Positions 35,816-45,441 of a stretch of 64,000 bases of DNA are shown piece after piece. Origin of the DNA: Comamonadaceae bacterium (GTDB taxonomy: Bacteria; Pseudomonadota; Gammaproteobacteria; Burkholderiales; Burkholderiaceae_C); assembly GCA_947450645.1 (NCBI GenBank), contig CANFWH010000002.1, positions 1 through 64,000 on the forward strand. The letters run 5' to 3'. The notes below the pieces were generated by a model. That model was given only the letters and a program-made list of their open reading frames with translations, had not been told where the DNA came from and searched no databases. A program made the translations under genes and the position numbers. Numbering within the stretch: position 1 is the first letter of the stretch; each line of letters opens with the position of its first letter.

Positions 35816-36591
35816 ATCCATATGAGCAGCAATGGCACAGTGGCGAATGCGCCGTAGATCATGCTGTAGGCTGGCATTTTTAGCAAATAAATCGCGAGCA
35901 ACTTCTTCGCGACTTCTAGGGCTGTTGCCGCGCAAAGACCACCCAGCAAGGCGTGGCGCGGCATGACCCTTGCGTTGGGCACATAACGATAGAGCACGGT
36001 AAGGCCTGCCCAGACCAGCACGAACTCTAACCCGTTGTAGAACATTCGCACCGAATCCACACCCACCAGCGACTCAGACCACATGGCAACAGTTGTGGTG
36101 AGCCACAGACTAGCAGCAAGCAGCATTGGGCCAAAAGCGAGCAGCGCGGAATAAACGAGCAGCCGCTTCCAAACTGATCGCCGTGCTTTCACGCGCCAAA
36201 TGTTATTAAACGTGTGGTCGATGGTGAAGACCAGTGCCAGCGTCGAGCCAACCAGCACCACAAAGCCCGCAAGCCCCAGTCTGTGTGCCTTAGCGGTGAA
36301 TTGCACAATTGAGCCCATCACCTGCTTGGCGATAGCGTCTGGAACGAGGCTGTCAATCAACCATTTTTGCAGCACCTTTTGCAAGTCGGAAAATAAGGGA
36401 TGGGTAGAAAAAATAGCCAGCGCCACAGTCAGCAAAGGCACGATGGCCATGATGGTAGTGAACGTCAGGCTGCTGGCAATGAGGCTTAAGCGGTCACGAG
36501 TGAAGCGCTCCCACAACGAGCGGCCTACGCGTCTCCACTCAAGACTGGGCAAGGATGACAGATAAGAAATGAAATCAGATGCATTAGACAT
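35746..36591 (-). CDS. YihY/UPF0761-family inner membrane protein
   Basis: A 281-residue membrane protein with six hydrophobic segments. Family marks are ERFTRDRLSLIASSLTFTTI near residue 28 and LVLVIDHTFN-like LVFTIDHTFNNIWRVKARRS near residue 123. YihY proteins are conserved but their function is uncertain (the former RNase BN name is obsolete). Its -10-like hexamer CATGAT at 36598-36603 lies six bases before the ATG and overlaps that of the divergent DUF2069 gene. The 3' part overlaps apaH by 70 bases. Confidence 0.9.
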   Translation of the reverse strand: MSNASDFISYLSSLPSLEWRRVGRSLWERFTRDRLSLIASSLTFTTIMAIVPLLTVALAIFSTHPLFSDLQKVLQKWLIDSLVPDAIAKQVMGSIVQFTAKAHRLGLAGFVVLVGSTLALVFTIDHTFNNIWRVKARRSVWKRLLVYSALLAFGPMLLAASLWLTTTVAMWSESLVGVDSVRMFYNGLEFVLVWAGLTVLYRYVPNARVMPRHALLGGLCAATALEVAKKLLAIYLLKMPAYSMIYGAFATVPLLLIWIYVAWLLVLIGAEIAASLAELRQ

Positions 36592-36596
36592 ACGGC

Positions 36597-36603
36597 TATC
36601 ATG
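36597..36603. promoter_or_regulatory. Shared -10 region of divergent YihY and DUF2069 genes
   Basis: On the plus strand TATCAT (36597-36602) ends six bases before the ATG at 36609. On the minus strand CATGAT (36603-36598) ends six bases before the ATG at 36591. Neither gene has a Shine-Dalgarno sequence. The two start codons are only 17 bases apart. Confidence 0.4.
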
Positions 36604-36608
36604 CCACG

Positions 36609-36938
36609 ATGAAAAAAATCCCCTTCTTCTTATTGCTCTTACTTACCCTGCTCTGTTTGCTTTGGGAGGTGTGGCTTGCACCCTTGCGCGGTGCGGGCAT
36701 GACCTCCATCTTGGTGCTCAAAATCGTGCCGCTAGCCCTTGCTGTGCGTGGCTTTGCGCAGGACCGTTTGTATACCTACAAGTGGATGAGCCTTGCCGTG
36801 TGGTTGTACTTTACCGAGGGTGTGGTTCGCGGTTGGGGTGATAAGGGGATCAGTAGCCCGTTGGCGTGGACTGAAGCGGCGCTATCAGTGCTGCTGTTTG
36901 TGGCTGTCGTGGTTCGGATCAGGCAAATTCGGCAATGA
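36609..36938 (+). CDS. DUF2069 family membrane protein
   Basis: A 109-residue protein with about four hydrophobic helices (IPFFLLLLLTLLCLLWEVWL; ILVLKIVPLALAVRG; WMSLAVWLYFTEGVVRGW; a C-terminal helix). This matches the DUF2069 family of small proteobacterial inner-membrane proteins of unknown function. It overlaps the next gene, an HMW1C-like transferase, by four bases, so they are probably cotranscribed. Confidence 0.82.
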   Translation: MKKIPFFLLLLLTLLCLLWEVWLAPLRGAGMTSILVLKIVPLALAVRGFAQDRLYTYKWMSLAVWLYFTEGVVRGWGDKGISSPLAWTEAALSVLLFVAVVVRIRQIRQ

Positions 36939-38803
36939 CAAAAGACGGGCGCACCAGTTCACCCAGCCTTGAACACTTTGAACTGCTGGTTCAAAGTCAA
37001 GACTACGAAGGTTCGCTGAGTGCGTTACTGAGCATTTTGTCTTTTGTCCGAGACCGCGAAGGCGTGATAGATGAGTTGGCAAGCGATGCATCCGATGCCC
37101 TCTTTATCGCAACACGCTTATGCAATGCTATTTCGCAACTTTTTGTTGATCGGCAGTTTTCGTTTAGCCTAGAAACATTTTTTAGCTTGATGCATTTACA
37201 GCGCTGGTATGGCTTGGTGCTTGGCTGTACGCGCACGCGTCATGCCGATGCGTCGATTCACGCGCTGTGCCAGCCCACGCCCATTGATGCGATGTGGCAC
37301 ATGCGCGAGGCTGAGTTGCAAAAATGTTTGTTCTTATGCACCGTCGAGTCTGAGCTTGCACTTGATTTTGAAGTGGCTTGGTCGGCTCACCCTAACTTGA
37401 TGGCAAGCCTCTTTTTATCGTGGCTATCCACCAGCATGATGGCCTCTCCCGCAGCTAGTCGTAAGCGTGAATTTTTATTGGCTTGGTGGCCTGCACGCTT
37501 AGCCGAAGCGACCCAATTGCACCTCGCCTATGCAGCCCTGCCGCCAGCCTACATGCTATGCAGCTATGGTTTGTTGCCCCAGCGTCATCGCATCAAACCG
37601 CAAATCAATCGCATTATTCGCGCCGTTTTATTGCAAAAAAATTTAGGTGATGTTGTTCTATCACCCCCACCCACCAACAGTGGGAGCAAGCCTGTTTTGC
37701 TGGTCATTACCGAGTGGTTTGCACCCAACTTTTCCGTCTATCGTACGCACGCAAAGACGATTGAAGCTGCCAAGCCGTTCTTTCACATTGTGGGTCTAGG
37801 TCCTAGGGGTTTAGTCACGCTAGAAGCGCAAAGCATTTTTGATGAGTACCACGACATACCAATTGATGATGTCATTGGAACGGTTGCTCACGTACGGGAA
37901 CTCGCGCACCGCATCGCACCAGACATCGTCTACTACCCTGGTGTTGGCATGTTTCCACACACCGTTTTTCTCTCCAACATTCGGCTAGCGCCCATTCAAA
38001 TCGTTTCTAACGGACACGGCGCTTCAACCTATTCACCATGTATAGATTATTTTTTGGCTGATGAAAGCTATATCAGTGGGCAAGCAGCTTTTAGCGAGGC
38101 CCTATTGCCCATACCATCGAACGCGATGGTACAAATTGCAAATGCCGATTTGCCTGCGTATTTTTTAACCTCCAAGCGCCTTATCAAACAGCGCCCCGAT
38201 ACTGTACATATCGCTGTGGCAGCGGCGTTACTCAAAATCAATCCCGCGTTATTGACGACGCTGCAAAGCATTGCAGATGCCGCGCAATTGCCTGTGCAAT
38301 TTCATTTTTTGGTGGCAGGAGCAAAGGGGCTGGCGCTTTATCGCTTGCAACAAGAAATAGACGCCGTGCTAGGTTCGCAAGCGACCGTTTACGCCGAGCA
38401 AGCCTATGCCGATTATTTGACAATTATTGCCACGTGCGATTGTTTCTTGAATCCATTCCCTTATGGCAACACCAATGGCATTGCGGACATGGCCGTACTG
38501 GGAATGCCCGGCATTTGCATGGCAGGGCCTGAATTGGCGGAACATATCGATGTGGGTATGTTCCGCCGCATTGGCATGCCTGAGTGGTGCGTCGCTTGGT
38601 CAGAGCAAGACTACATTGCCGCCGCACTGCGCATGATTGATGGACACGATGAACGCAACGCTATTGCTGAACAACTAATACAAACTCAATGCTATCGCAA
38701 GCTCTATGACAGCGAAACATCGCACGTCGTCGGCGAACGCTTGCTCGCGCTGCATGTCCAGAGACAAAGCGATAATCAAAAACTCAACGACCACACATCA
38801 TGA
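36935..38803 (+). CDS. HMW1C-like cytoplasmic protein N-glycosyltransferase (GT41 type)
   Basis: A 622-residue protein, the same size as HMW1C of Haemophilus and Actinobacillus. The N-terminal half is helical. The C-terminal GT-B part carries [19 protein letters not shown] near residue 255, [17 protein letters not shown], and [20 protein letters not shown] near residues 502-521, followed by [11 protein letters not shown] and [14 protein letters not shown]. These match the UDP-hexose-binding region of HMW1C enzymes, which attach glucose or galactose to asparagine in NxS/T sites of adhesins in the cytoplasm. No HMW1A/HMW1B adhesin genes lie nearby, so the acceptor is unknown. It overlaps DUF2069 and thyA by four bases each. 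Confidence 0.75.
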   Translation: MTKDGRTSSPSLEHFELLVQSQDYEGSLSALLSILSFVRDREGVIDELASDASDALFIATRLCNAISQLFVDRQFSFSLETFFSLMHLQRWYGLVLGCTRTRHADASIHALCQPTPIDAMWHMREAELQKCLFLCTVESELALDFEVAWSAHPNLMASLFLSWLSTSMMASPAASRKREFLLAWWPARLAEATQLHLAYAALPPAYMLCSYGLLPQRHRIKPQINRIIRAVLLQKNLGDVVLSPPPTNSGSKPVLLVITEWFAPNFSVYRTHAKTIEAAKPFFHIVGLGPRGLVTLEAQSIFDEYHDIPIDDVIGTVAHVRELAHRIAPDIVYYPGVGMFPHTVFLSNIRLAPIQIVSNGHGASTYSPCIDYFLADESYISGQAAFSEALLPIPSNAMVQIANADLPAYFLTSKRLIKQRPDTVHIAVAAALLKINPALLTTLQSIADAAQLPVQFHFLVAGAKGLALYRLQQEIDAVLGSQATVYAEQAYADYLTIIATCDCFLNPFPYGNTNGIADMAVLGMPGICMAGPELAEHIDVGMFRRIGMPEWCVAWSEQDYIAAALRMIDGHDERNAIAEQLIQTQCYRKLYDSETSHVVGERLLALHVQRQSDNQKLNDHTS

Positions 38804-39636
38804 CTGACTCTTCTCATTATTCTGGACAGTACGAAGACTTTATGCGTCACGTGCATAACACGGGCGTGGCTAAAACCGACCGCACCGGCACGGGCACGAA
38901 AAGCGTCTTTGGCTATCAAATGCGTTTTGATTTGGCGCAAGGCTTTCCGCTGGTCACCACCAAAAAAGTTCACCTTAAATCCATCGTATACGAGCTCTTG
39001 TGGTTCCTCAAAGGATCGAGCGACAACAATTGGCTCAAGGAGCGTGGCGTTTCGATTTGGAACGAATGGGCAAAACCCGATGGCGACCTTGGCCCTGTGT
39101 ACGGCGTGCAGTGGCGCTCTTGGCCCACGCCTGACGGTGGGCATATCGACCAGATCACGGATGTCATCAACACACTGAAAACCAATCCCGATTCGCGCCG
39201 CATGATTGTGAGCGCTTGGAACGTGGCCGATCTCTCCAAAATGGCGCTGATGCCTTGCCATGCATTCTTCCAGTTTTATGTTGCACCGCCCACCGAGGCA
39301 AGCGGACGCGGCAAGCTGTCGTGCCAACTCTATCAACGTAGCGCGGACATCTTTTTAGGCGTGCCATTCAACATTGCTAGCTATGCGCTGCTCACGCACA
39401 TGGTGGCGCAACAATGCGATCTAAACGTGGGCGACTTTGTGTGGACGGGCGGCGATTGTCACATTTATAGCAATCACCACAAGCAAGTGGAATTACAACT
39501 GTCACGCACGCCATTTGCTTATCCAAAACTCAATATCAAACGCCAACCAGCGTCCATTTTTGATTACGAATTTGAAGACTTTGAATTTCTAAATTACGAG
39601 TGCCATTCTGCTATTAAAGCGCCTGTAGCGGTGTAA
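38800..39636 (+). CDS. thyA: Thymidylate synthase
   Basis: ThyA methylates dUMP to dTMP with methylene-tetrahydrofolate. The 278-residue protein has catalytic Cys153 ([10 protein letters not shown]), [20 protein letters not shown], the phosphate-binding arginine pair region ([13 protein letters not shown]), and [20 protein letters not shown]. It overlaps the upstream glycosyltransferase by four bases. folA, its usual partner, lies 6.2 kb downstream with an iron-uptake cassette between them. Confidence 0.97.
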   Translation: MTDSSHYSGQYEDFMRHVHNTGVAKTDRTGTGTKSVFGYQMRFDLAQGFPLVTTKKVHLKSIVYELLWFLKGSSDNNWLKERGVSIWNEWAKPDGDLGPVYGVQWRSWPTPDGGHIDQITDVINTLKTNPDSRRMIVSAWNVADLSKMALMPCHAFFQFYVAPPTEASGRGKLSCQLYQRSADIFLGVPFNIASYALLTHMVAQQCDLNVGDFVWTGGDCHIYSNHHKQVELQLSRTPFAYPKLNIKRQPASIFDYEFEDFEFLNYECHSAIKAPVAV

Positions 39637-39654
39637 ATCAAATCACCGAAACTT

Positions 39655-39673
39655 AATGAGAATAGTTCTCATT
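39655..39673. promoter_or_regulatory. Fur box upstream of the TonB-dependent receptor
   Basis: AATGAGAA-TAG-TTCTCATT is a perfect 8+8 palindrome that matches the Fur consensus. It overlaps where the -35 should be for the TATAAT at 39679, so iron-bound Fur would block transcription of the whole cassette. Confidence 0.85.
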
Positions 39674-39678
39674 TATGA

Positions 39679-39684
39679 TATAAT
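39679..39684 (+). promoter_or_regulatory. -10 element for putative leaderless receptor mRNA
   Basis: Consensus TATAAT ends six bases before the ATG at 39691. No Shine-Dalgarno sequence lies between, and no later in-frame start fits before the signal peptide. Confidence 0.6.
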
Positions 39685-39690
39685 GATCGC

Positions 39691-41934
39691 ATGCTCAAAC
39701 ATGCAGCTCGTATCCCTTTCGCCCTTGCCCCTATTGCCTTGTGCCTAGCTCAAACAGCTTGGGCGCAAACAGCGCCTTCTGCCATCACGACGCCTGCGAC
39801 ACTACGCGAAGTGCAAGTCAATGCCACAACCGAAAGTGATAGCTTTGGCGCGAATGCTTTGTCAAATTCGCGTTTGCCTGCCGATCTAAAAGACCTCCCA
39901 CAATCCGCCGTCATCGTCAACCAAGCGCTGATGAAGTCGCAAGGCGCGACCTCGATGTCGTCCGCCCTACGCAACGTGCCTGGCCTCACCATTGGTGCAG
40001 CAGAAGGCGGGCAAATTGGTACCAACATCAACCTCAATGGTTTTTCTGCCCGTACCGATGTTTATTTGGACGGTGCGCGGGATCGTGGTCAGTACTATCG
40101 CGACACCTTTGCACTCGATAGCATTGAAGTATTGATGGGACCCTCGTCCATGCTTTTTGGTCGTGGCTCAACGGGCGGCACGATTAATCAAGTCACCAAA
40201 AAACCAAGTTTAAAAAAAGCTACCGAAGTGCAAGTGACTGCGACGAGCACGGGCATGGTGCGTACGCTGCTCGATCACAACACGCCTCTATCGGATACGT
40301 CAGCTTTTCGTGTGGCTCTGATGGAACAAAAAGGTAATGCATCGGATCGCGATCAAAGCGCTGCGCAAGACTTTGGCATTGCACCCTCCCTCAAACTGGG
40401 TATCGGTACGCCCACACAAATCACGTTTTCTGGTCTGTTGCAACACAATCATGACATGGTCGACTATGGTCTACCCAACTTAAACGGTGCGCCTGCCGCT
40501 GTTAGCCGTACGGCCGCTTATGGCAATAGCGATGACCGCACCATCTCTAATGTTGCTTCGCTGAGCGCCCTCGTTGAACACAAGCTCACCCCTCTAACCT
40601 CTGTACGAAACCAAACACAATTCAATCGCGTCGTAACTGATGCAAGAGAGACCGCGCCACAAGGCCTTGGCACACTTACAGGCGTAGGAGGAGCATTTGT
40701 GCCTTTGAGTACGGGTACAGCCGCAAGCCCTATAGCCGCGTCCTCTAATCTGCCGCTTTCGCAGCTTTATGTGCGCCAACAAAGTCATGATCGAGTCATT
40801 CAAGATCAGTCACTCTACAACCTCACCGAATTCAATACACAATTCCAAACGGGCGCCGTCAAGCATGCACTGCTGACAGGGTTTGACTTTGGATCGGAAA
40901 TCTATAACAACCAAAACTATTACAGAAACGGCAGCTGCAACGGTGTGGCTTTAAATGCCGTCGGCGCAACCACTGGATACTCAGGCTGTGTCGCCTTACT
41001 CAATCCAACCAACGCGCCAAACACCGCTCCCAGCACAGCAGGTAATTTGGCAACAGGTCAGGCGTTATCGGCTGGATTGTTTGCCAATGACACCCTAGAC
41101 CTCACACCCAAAGTCAAGCTGGTCATGGGACTGCGGCAAGATTACTATAGCGCGAACATTGGTAACTCGATACCAACTACCACACTACTAAGCTCGACCA
41201 GTCAGACCGTGAACTTCACCAGTGTGCGTGCTGGCGGCATTTATCAACCCACGACGGCGCAGTCGTATTACCTGTCGTACAGCACCTCGTTTAACCCGTC
41301 ACTCGAGCAGCTGGTGTCCACCACGGGCGGCACGCAGCCTCTGCCACCCACAGAAAACCGTGGCATCGAGACGGGCGGCAAATGGGATTTAAAAAATGGC
41401 GATTTGTCACTGACGGCGGCGGCGTTCCAAATTACGCAGTACAACGCCAGAGCGCAAGACTCTATCAATAGCGCCCTCTATACCGCAACAGGCACGGTGC
41501 AAGTGAAAGGTATGCGCATGGGTATCGCTGGCAAGCTGAACAATAAATGGCAAGTTTTTGGCGGTTATACGCGTTTAAACACTAGCATCATCAATGCCAT
41601 TGCGCCAGCTACACAGGGTAATATGCCCGCCAATACGCCAAGAGATTCGCTCAGCCTTTGGAGCACCTATAGCCTGACCAAACAATGGGAAGTGGGAGGC
41701 GGCGCAAGCTACATGTCTAGTCGGTATATGAGCAACACAGATTTGACGCAAGTTCCGTCTTACGTGCGCTGGGATGCCGTGGTGGCTTATCACCAACCCA
41801 AATATGATGTGCGCCTCAATCTCTTTAATTTAACCAACACGTATTACTGCGACGCCTTAATTCCGTCCGATGGTGGCCGCGCTGTACCAGGCCTTGGCAG
41901 GTCAGCTGCCGTGACCGTGGCGTATCGGTTTTAA
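39691..41934 (+). CDS. TonB-dependent siderophore receptor (Fiu-like)
   Basis: A 747-residue outer-membrane receptor. The signal peptide is HAARIPFALAPIALCLAQTA. The plug domain follows (LKDLPQSAVIVNQALMKSQG; GFSARTDVYLDGARDRGQYY; LFGRGSTGGTINQVTKKP), then a 22-strand barrel ending in an aromatic residue (AAVTVAYRF). The plug resembles catecholate receptors such as Fiu. It heads a Fur-controlled cluster with piuC, FTR1 and tonB-exbB-exbD, so uptake of ferric siderophore is very likely. Confidence 0.93.
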   Translation: MLKHAARIPFALAPIALCLAQTAWAQTAPSAITTPATLREVQVNATTESDSFGANALSNSRLPADLKDLPQSAVIVNQALMKSQGATSMSSALRNVPGLTIGAAEGGQIGTNINLNGFSARTDVYLDGARDRGQYYRDTFALDSIEVLMGPSSMLFGRGSTGGTINQVTKKPSLKKATEVQVTATSTGMVRTLLDHNTPLSDTSAFRVALMEQKGNASDRDQSAAQDFGIAPSLKLGIGTPTQITFSGLLQHNHDMVDYGLPNLNGAPAAVSRTAAYGNSDDRTISNVASLSALVEHKLTPLTSVRNQTQFNRVVTDARETAPQGLGTLTGVGGAFVPLSTGTAASPIAASSNLPLSQLYVRQQSHDRVIQDQSLYNLTEFNTQFQTGAVKHALLTGFDFGSEIYNNQNYYRNGSCNGVALNAVGATTGYSGCVALLNPTNAPNTAPSTAGNLATGQALSAGLFANDTLDLTPKVKLVMGLRQDYYSANIGNSIPTTTLLSSTSQTVNFTSVRAGGIYQPTTAQSYYLSYSTSFNPSLEQLVSTTGGTQPLPPTENRGIETGGKWDLKNGDLSLTAAAFQITQYNARAQDSINSALYTATGTVQVKGMRMGIAGKLNNKWQVFGGYTRLNTSIINAIAPATQGNMPANTPRDSLSLWSTYSLTKQWEVGGGASYMSSRYMSNTDLTQVPSYVRWDAVVAYHQPKYDVRLNLFNLTNTYYCDALIPSDGGRAVPGLGRSAAVTVAYRF

Positions 41935-41952
41935 GCCAAAGGAGTTCGCCGC

Positions 41953-42639
41953 ATGATCGTCTGCATTCCCAAAGTTTTATCAGCCGAGCAAGTTACCACT
42001 ATCCGCCAACACTTGTCTGCGACGGATGCACCATGGGTTGATGGCCGCGTATCAGCAGGATTTCAAGGCGCCGGGGTTAAATCGAATCAGCAAATCGATG
42101 AAGCGTCTAGCGCGGCGCACGAATGCCAGCAAATCGTCGCGGCAGCACTTGAACGCAACCCTTTGTTTATTAGCGCTGCACTGCCCAATCGGCTCTACCC
42201 GCCGATGTTCAATCGCTATAGCGAAGGCATGGGCTTTGGCCTGCACGTCGATGGTGGTGTGCGATTACACCCACACACGGGCGAAAAATTTCGCACCGAT
42301 TTATCAGCAACTTTGTTTTTAGCTGAGCCAAGCAGCTACGACGGCGGCGAGTTGCAGATGGAAGACAGTTATGGCATGCACAGTGCCAAATTAGCCGCTG
42401 GCGATATGGTGCTCTACCCAGCGACCAGCCTGCATCAGGTCACGTCGGTCACGCGCGGCACGCGCCTAGCTTGCTTTATGTGGGTGCAAAGTTTGGTCAA
42501 ATCGGACGCCAATCGCACCACACTCTTTGACTTAGACAACGCAATTCAAAAACTCAATCAAACCAACGCTGACGCCGCAGCACGGCGCAGCTTAACGGGC
42601 ATTTATCACAATTTGCTGCGTCAATGGAGCGACGTATGA
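41953..42639 (+). CDS. piuC: Fe(II)/2-oxoglutarate-dependent PKHD-type hydroxylase (PiuC)
   Basis: A 228-residue dioxygenase commonly linked to Fiu/PiuA-type receptors. Iron ligands are in GFGLHVDGGV (His98 and Asp100) and SLHQVTSVTRGTRLACFMW (His161, with the arginine for 2-oxoglutarate). The N-terminus (MIVCIPKVLSAEQVTTIRQ) is standard. AAAGGAG gives a strong ribosome site. It overlaps the next gene by four bases. The substrate in the cell is unknown. Confidence 0.93.
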   Translation: MIVCIPKVLSAEQVTTIRQHLSATDAPWVDGRVSAGFQGAGVKSNQQIDEASSAAHECQQIVAAALERNPLFISAALPNRLYPPMFNRYSEGMGFGLHVDGGVRLHPHTGEKFRTDLSATLFLAEPSSYDGGELQMEDSYGMHSAKLAAGDMVLYPATSLHQVTSVTRGTRLACFMWVQSLVKSDANRTTLFDLDNAIQKLNQTNADAAARRSLTGIYHNLLRQWSDV

Positions 42640-43253
42640 ACTACAACCAAGTTTTATATTGGATACGCAAAAGCCATGGCTGGATTGGACTGTGGGGCGC
42701 TATCTTTGGCTTGCTCTTTGGTACCAGTGGCATTTGGCTCAACCACCGAGCCACGTTGAAGCTGCCACTTGCGCAAGAGAGGACGAATGCGCAGCTCGAG
42801 CTGCCTGATCCCGCGCCCATCAATGCCAAAGAAATGAGTGCATGGCTGCAGCAGACGCTAGCGCTACCCTCCCCAGTAAACTCGGTTCGTGTCGAGCCCT
42901 CCAAGCCTCTGCCATGGGGCGAGCGCGCCATCCAGCCTGAACGATGGATCTTTAACTTTGGTGGTCCAGATAGGCTCATTCAGGCTGATTACTGGCGCGG
43001 CAATCGTTCAGTAGGGATCACCACAACGGCCAATGGTTTTATCGCCACGCTCACCAATATGCACAAGGGCACGGGTATGTCCATCCCTTGGGTTTTGCTC
43101 ATCGATAGCTGGGCAGGTAGTTTGCTTTTTCTCTCTGTCACTGGCGTTCTCTTATGGTTGCAAACCAATAAACGTCGCTGGGTCGGTCTGGGCATTTTTT
43201 CAGCAGCCACTTTGTCAATTACAGGATTGACGCTTTCAAGCATTCTTAACTAG
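42636..43253 (+). CDS. PepSY-associated TM-helix domain protein
   Basis: A 205-residue membrane protein of the short PepSY-TM family found in siderophore-receptor operons. It has an N-terminal helix (GWIGLWGAIFGLLFGTSGIW), a periplasmic region and two C-terminal helices (VLLIDSWAGSLLFLSVTGVL; FSAATLSITGLTLSSI). Related proteins are proposed to reduce ferric siderophores. The start at 42636 overlaps the piuC stop by four bases. The function is inferred mainly from context. Confidence 0.78.
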   Translation: MNYNQVLYWIRKSHGWIGLWGAIFGLLFGTSGIWLNHRATLKLPLAQERTNAQLELPDPAPINAKEMSAWLQQTLALPSPVNSVRVEPSKPLPWGERAIQPERWIFNFGGPDRLIQADYWRGNRSVGITTTANGFIATLTNMHKGTGMSIPWVLLIDSWAGSLLFLSVTGVLLWLQTNKRRWVGLGIFSAATLSITGLTLSSILN

Positions 43254-43263
43254 GAGTCCCCTC

Positions 43264-44034
43264 ATGTTCCAAACACTACTGATCTCTTTCCGCGAAGGCT
43301 TAGAAGGCTTTTTGATTGTGGCCATCGCCACCTTGTACCTGCGCCGCACAGGCCGTGAGCATTTGCTCTCCGCCGTTCGCAGTGGTCTGGCTTTATCAGT
43401 CACGCTTTGTTTGATTCTGGGCTACATCCTCTCGCGTATTGGCGAGATGTCGCCAATCGCCGCAGGTGTGATGGCCTTACTGGCGGCTGCGGCTGTGGCT
43501 TGGTGCGTCTTGCACATGATGCACGCGGGCAAAACGATGGGGCGAGAAATTGCAGCCAAATTGGAAGAGGCATCGATTCTCGATGGCTCTAAAGCGTGGC
43601 TGGCCGTGTTTGGATTTACCTTTTTTATGGTCGGACGCGAAGGCGTAGAGACAGCCACCATGATTGCATCGCTGGCTGCCAGTGACGAAATTAGCTACAT
43701 GGCATGGGGCGGCGTTGTCGGTCTTAGCCTAGCCGCCCTCGTTGCTTGGGCTTGGGTTCGTTTTGGTAAGGCCATTGATCTGGGACGATTTTTCCGCGTC
43801 ACTTCTTGGTTCCTCGCTATTTTTGCACTGCAACTTATCGTCTATGGTTTGCACGAATTTGCTGAAGCAAATGTCCTTCCGTACATTGATAATGCATGGT
43901 GGCATGCAAACACAGAGGCCTATGCTGAAGGCTTTTATGCGCAAATGTTTTCGCTTGCCTTGGTTGTTGTTCCGACTGTTTGGCTAGGCGCTCTGCAATG
44001 GCGAGATCACAAAGCAGCTCAACAGCTTTCATGA
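43264..44034 (+). CDS. FTR1-family iron permease
   Basis: A 256-residue, seven-helix inner-membrane permease. Both REGxE iron motifs are present: FREGLEGFLIVAIATLYLRR (residues 9-28) and VGREGVETATMIASL near residue 121. It probably moves ferric or ferrous iron to the cytoplasm. No EfeO/EfeB or P19 partner lies beside it, unlike classic FTR1 systems. AGGAG precedes the ATG. It overlaps tonB by four bases. Confidence 0.93.
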   Translation: MFQTLLISFREGLEGFLIVAIATLYLRRTGREHLLSAVRSGLALSVTLCLILGYILSRIGEMSPIAAGVMALLAAAAVAWCVLHMMHAGKTMGREIAAKLEEASILDGSKAWLAVFGFTFFMVGREGVETATMIASLAASDEISYMAWGGVVGLSLAALVAWAWVRFGKAIDLGRFFRVTSWFLAIFALQLIVYGLHEFAEANVLPYIDNAWWHANTEAYAEGFYAQMFSLALVVVPTVWLGALQWRDHKAAQQLS

Positions 44035-44687
44035 AATTACCCTACAGCCGTAATACCATCATTGTTGCAGCGATATTGCTGCTACATCTTGGATTGATTG
44101 CTGCCCTACAAAGCGGCTTGCTCATGCGCAAGGCCGACATCATCATTCCTGCCGAAGTACTGATGACTCTCCCCGAGCCTATAGCCACTCAAAAAAAACT
44201 GGCTATCGCTCCTGCACCAACACCACCCCAGCCCGCGCCTAAGCTACGTGCCGCAGCTGACATCACGCCGCCCGCGCCAAAAGCGCCCACTGGTACAGTT
44301 GCCCCACCTGTACCTGCGCCAGCACCTGCAGCACCCGTGGTCTCCACTACCGCCGCTGTTGCGCCGCCTGCCCCCATTTTTGCTGCGCCAATCGCTCAAG
44401 CGACTGTGCAATTGCCATCTAGCGATGCGGATTATCTGCAAAACCCAAAGCCAGCCTATCCCGCCATGAGCAAACGCCTGCATGAGCAAGGACGAACCAC
44501 CATCAAAGTGTTGATTGGCATTGATGGGTTGCCCAAACAAGCAGACATTGCCAAATCCAGCGGCTTTGACAGGCTCGATCTGGCAGCACAGAGCACCGTC
44601 ATGCGCTGGCGATTTATCCCTGGTAAACGAGGTGGCGTGCCAGAGGCCATGTGGTTTAACGTTCCCTTCAATTGGGTGCTTGACTAA
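44031..44687 (+). CDS. tonB: TonB energy-transducing protein
   Basis: A 218-residue protein with one N-terminal membrane anchor (IIVAAILLLHLGLIAALQSG), a long proline/alanine-rich spacer (PPQPAPKLRAAADITPPAPK and more) and a C-terminal TonB domain (YPAMSKRLHEQGRTTIKVLI; STVMRWRFIPGKRGG). It spans the periplasm and transmits proton-motive force from ExbB/ExbD to the receptor. The start at 44031 is inside the FTR1 stop (ATGA). Confidence 0.93.
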   Translation: MKLPYSRNTIIVAAILLLHLGLIAALQSGLLMRKADIIIPAEVLMTLPEPIATQKKLAIAPAPTPPQPAPKLRAAADITPPAPKAPTGTVAPPVPAPAPAAPVVSTTAAVAPPAPIFAAPIAQATVQLPSSDADYLQNPKPAYPAMSKRLHEQGRTTIKVLIGIDGLPKQADIAKSSGFDRLDLAAQSTVMRWRFIPGKRGGVPEAMWFNVPFNWVLD

Positions 44688-44726
44688 CTATTTTTTTAAT
44701 CATTTTTTAAAGCGGAGTCAATTTTT

Positions 44727-45413
44727 ATGAACACCCAATTTGGCCTTGCCAACGTTTGGAATCAAGGTGATGTTGTCACCAAAACAGTCGCACTCTTGTT
44801 GCTCGTCATGTCGCTGGCGTCTTGGATGGTCATTGTGATCAAAGCGTTGGACGTGATGAAGTACAAGCGCATTGCAAAAGCAGCAGAAGATTTTTGGCAT
44901 AGCGAAGACTTAGCGGCTGGCCTCACAAAATTGGGCAGCGACCCTAGCAATCCATTCAGGCAACTGGCCTTAGCGGGCCGTGAGGCGACGCTGCATCACC
45001 GCAATACCAAGGCGCACTTACATGACACCTTGGATGTCAGCGACTGGGTGACACGCACACTACGCAATGCCATTGACGAATTCACCTCCAAGCTGCAATC
45101 AGGCATGGCCATCTTGGCATCTGTCGGTTCGACTGCACCGTTCGTTGGTTTGTTTGGCACGGTCTGGGGCATCTACCACGCGCTACTCTCCATTGGCGCG
45201 GCAGGGCAAGCCACGATTGACAAGGTGGCAGGGCCTATTGGCGAGTCGCTCATCATGACGGCCCTGGGATTGGCTGTCGCTATTCCTGCGGTACTGGGCT
45301 ACAACGCTTTGGTGCGAGGCAACAAAGGTGTGCTGCAAAAACTTAATCGCTTTGCGCATGATCTGCACTCGTACTTTGTGACGGGCACGCGCATCGCCCA
45401 AGCCACAGACTAA
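44727..45413 (+). CDS. exbB: MotA/TolQ/ExbB proton channel family protein (ExbB)
   Basis: A 228-residue inner-membrane protein with three transmembrane helices. It shows VALLLLVMSLASWMVIVIKA at the N-terminus, and the family motif SVGSTAPFVGLFGTVWGIYH followed by PIGESLIMTALGLAVAIPAV. It forms the proton channel with ExbD and powers TonB. GCGGAG lies upstream of the ATG. TolQ is a relative, but the tonB context supports ExbB. Confidence 0.93.
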   Translation: MNTQFGLANVWNQGDVVTKTVALLLLVMSLASWMVIVIKALDVMKYKRIAKAAEDFWHSEDLAAGLTKLGSDPSNPFRQLALAGREATLHHRNTKAHLHDTLDVSDWVTRTLRNAIDEFTSKLQSGMAILASVGSTAPFVGLFGTVWGIYHALLSIGAAGQATIDKVAGPIGESLIMTALGLAVAIPAVLGYNALVRGNKGVLQKLNRFAHDLHSYFVTGTRIAQATD

Positions 45414-45441
45414 ATCAAACCAAAATAAACCGAGAACCACC

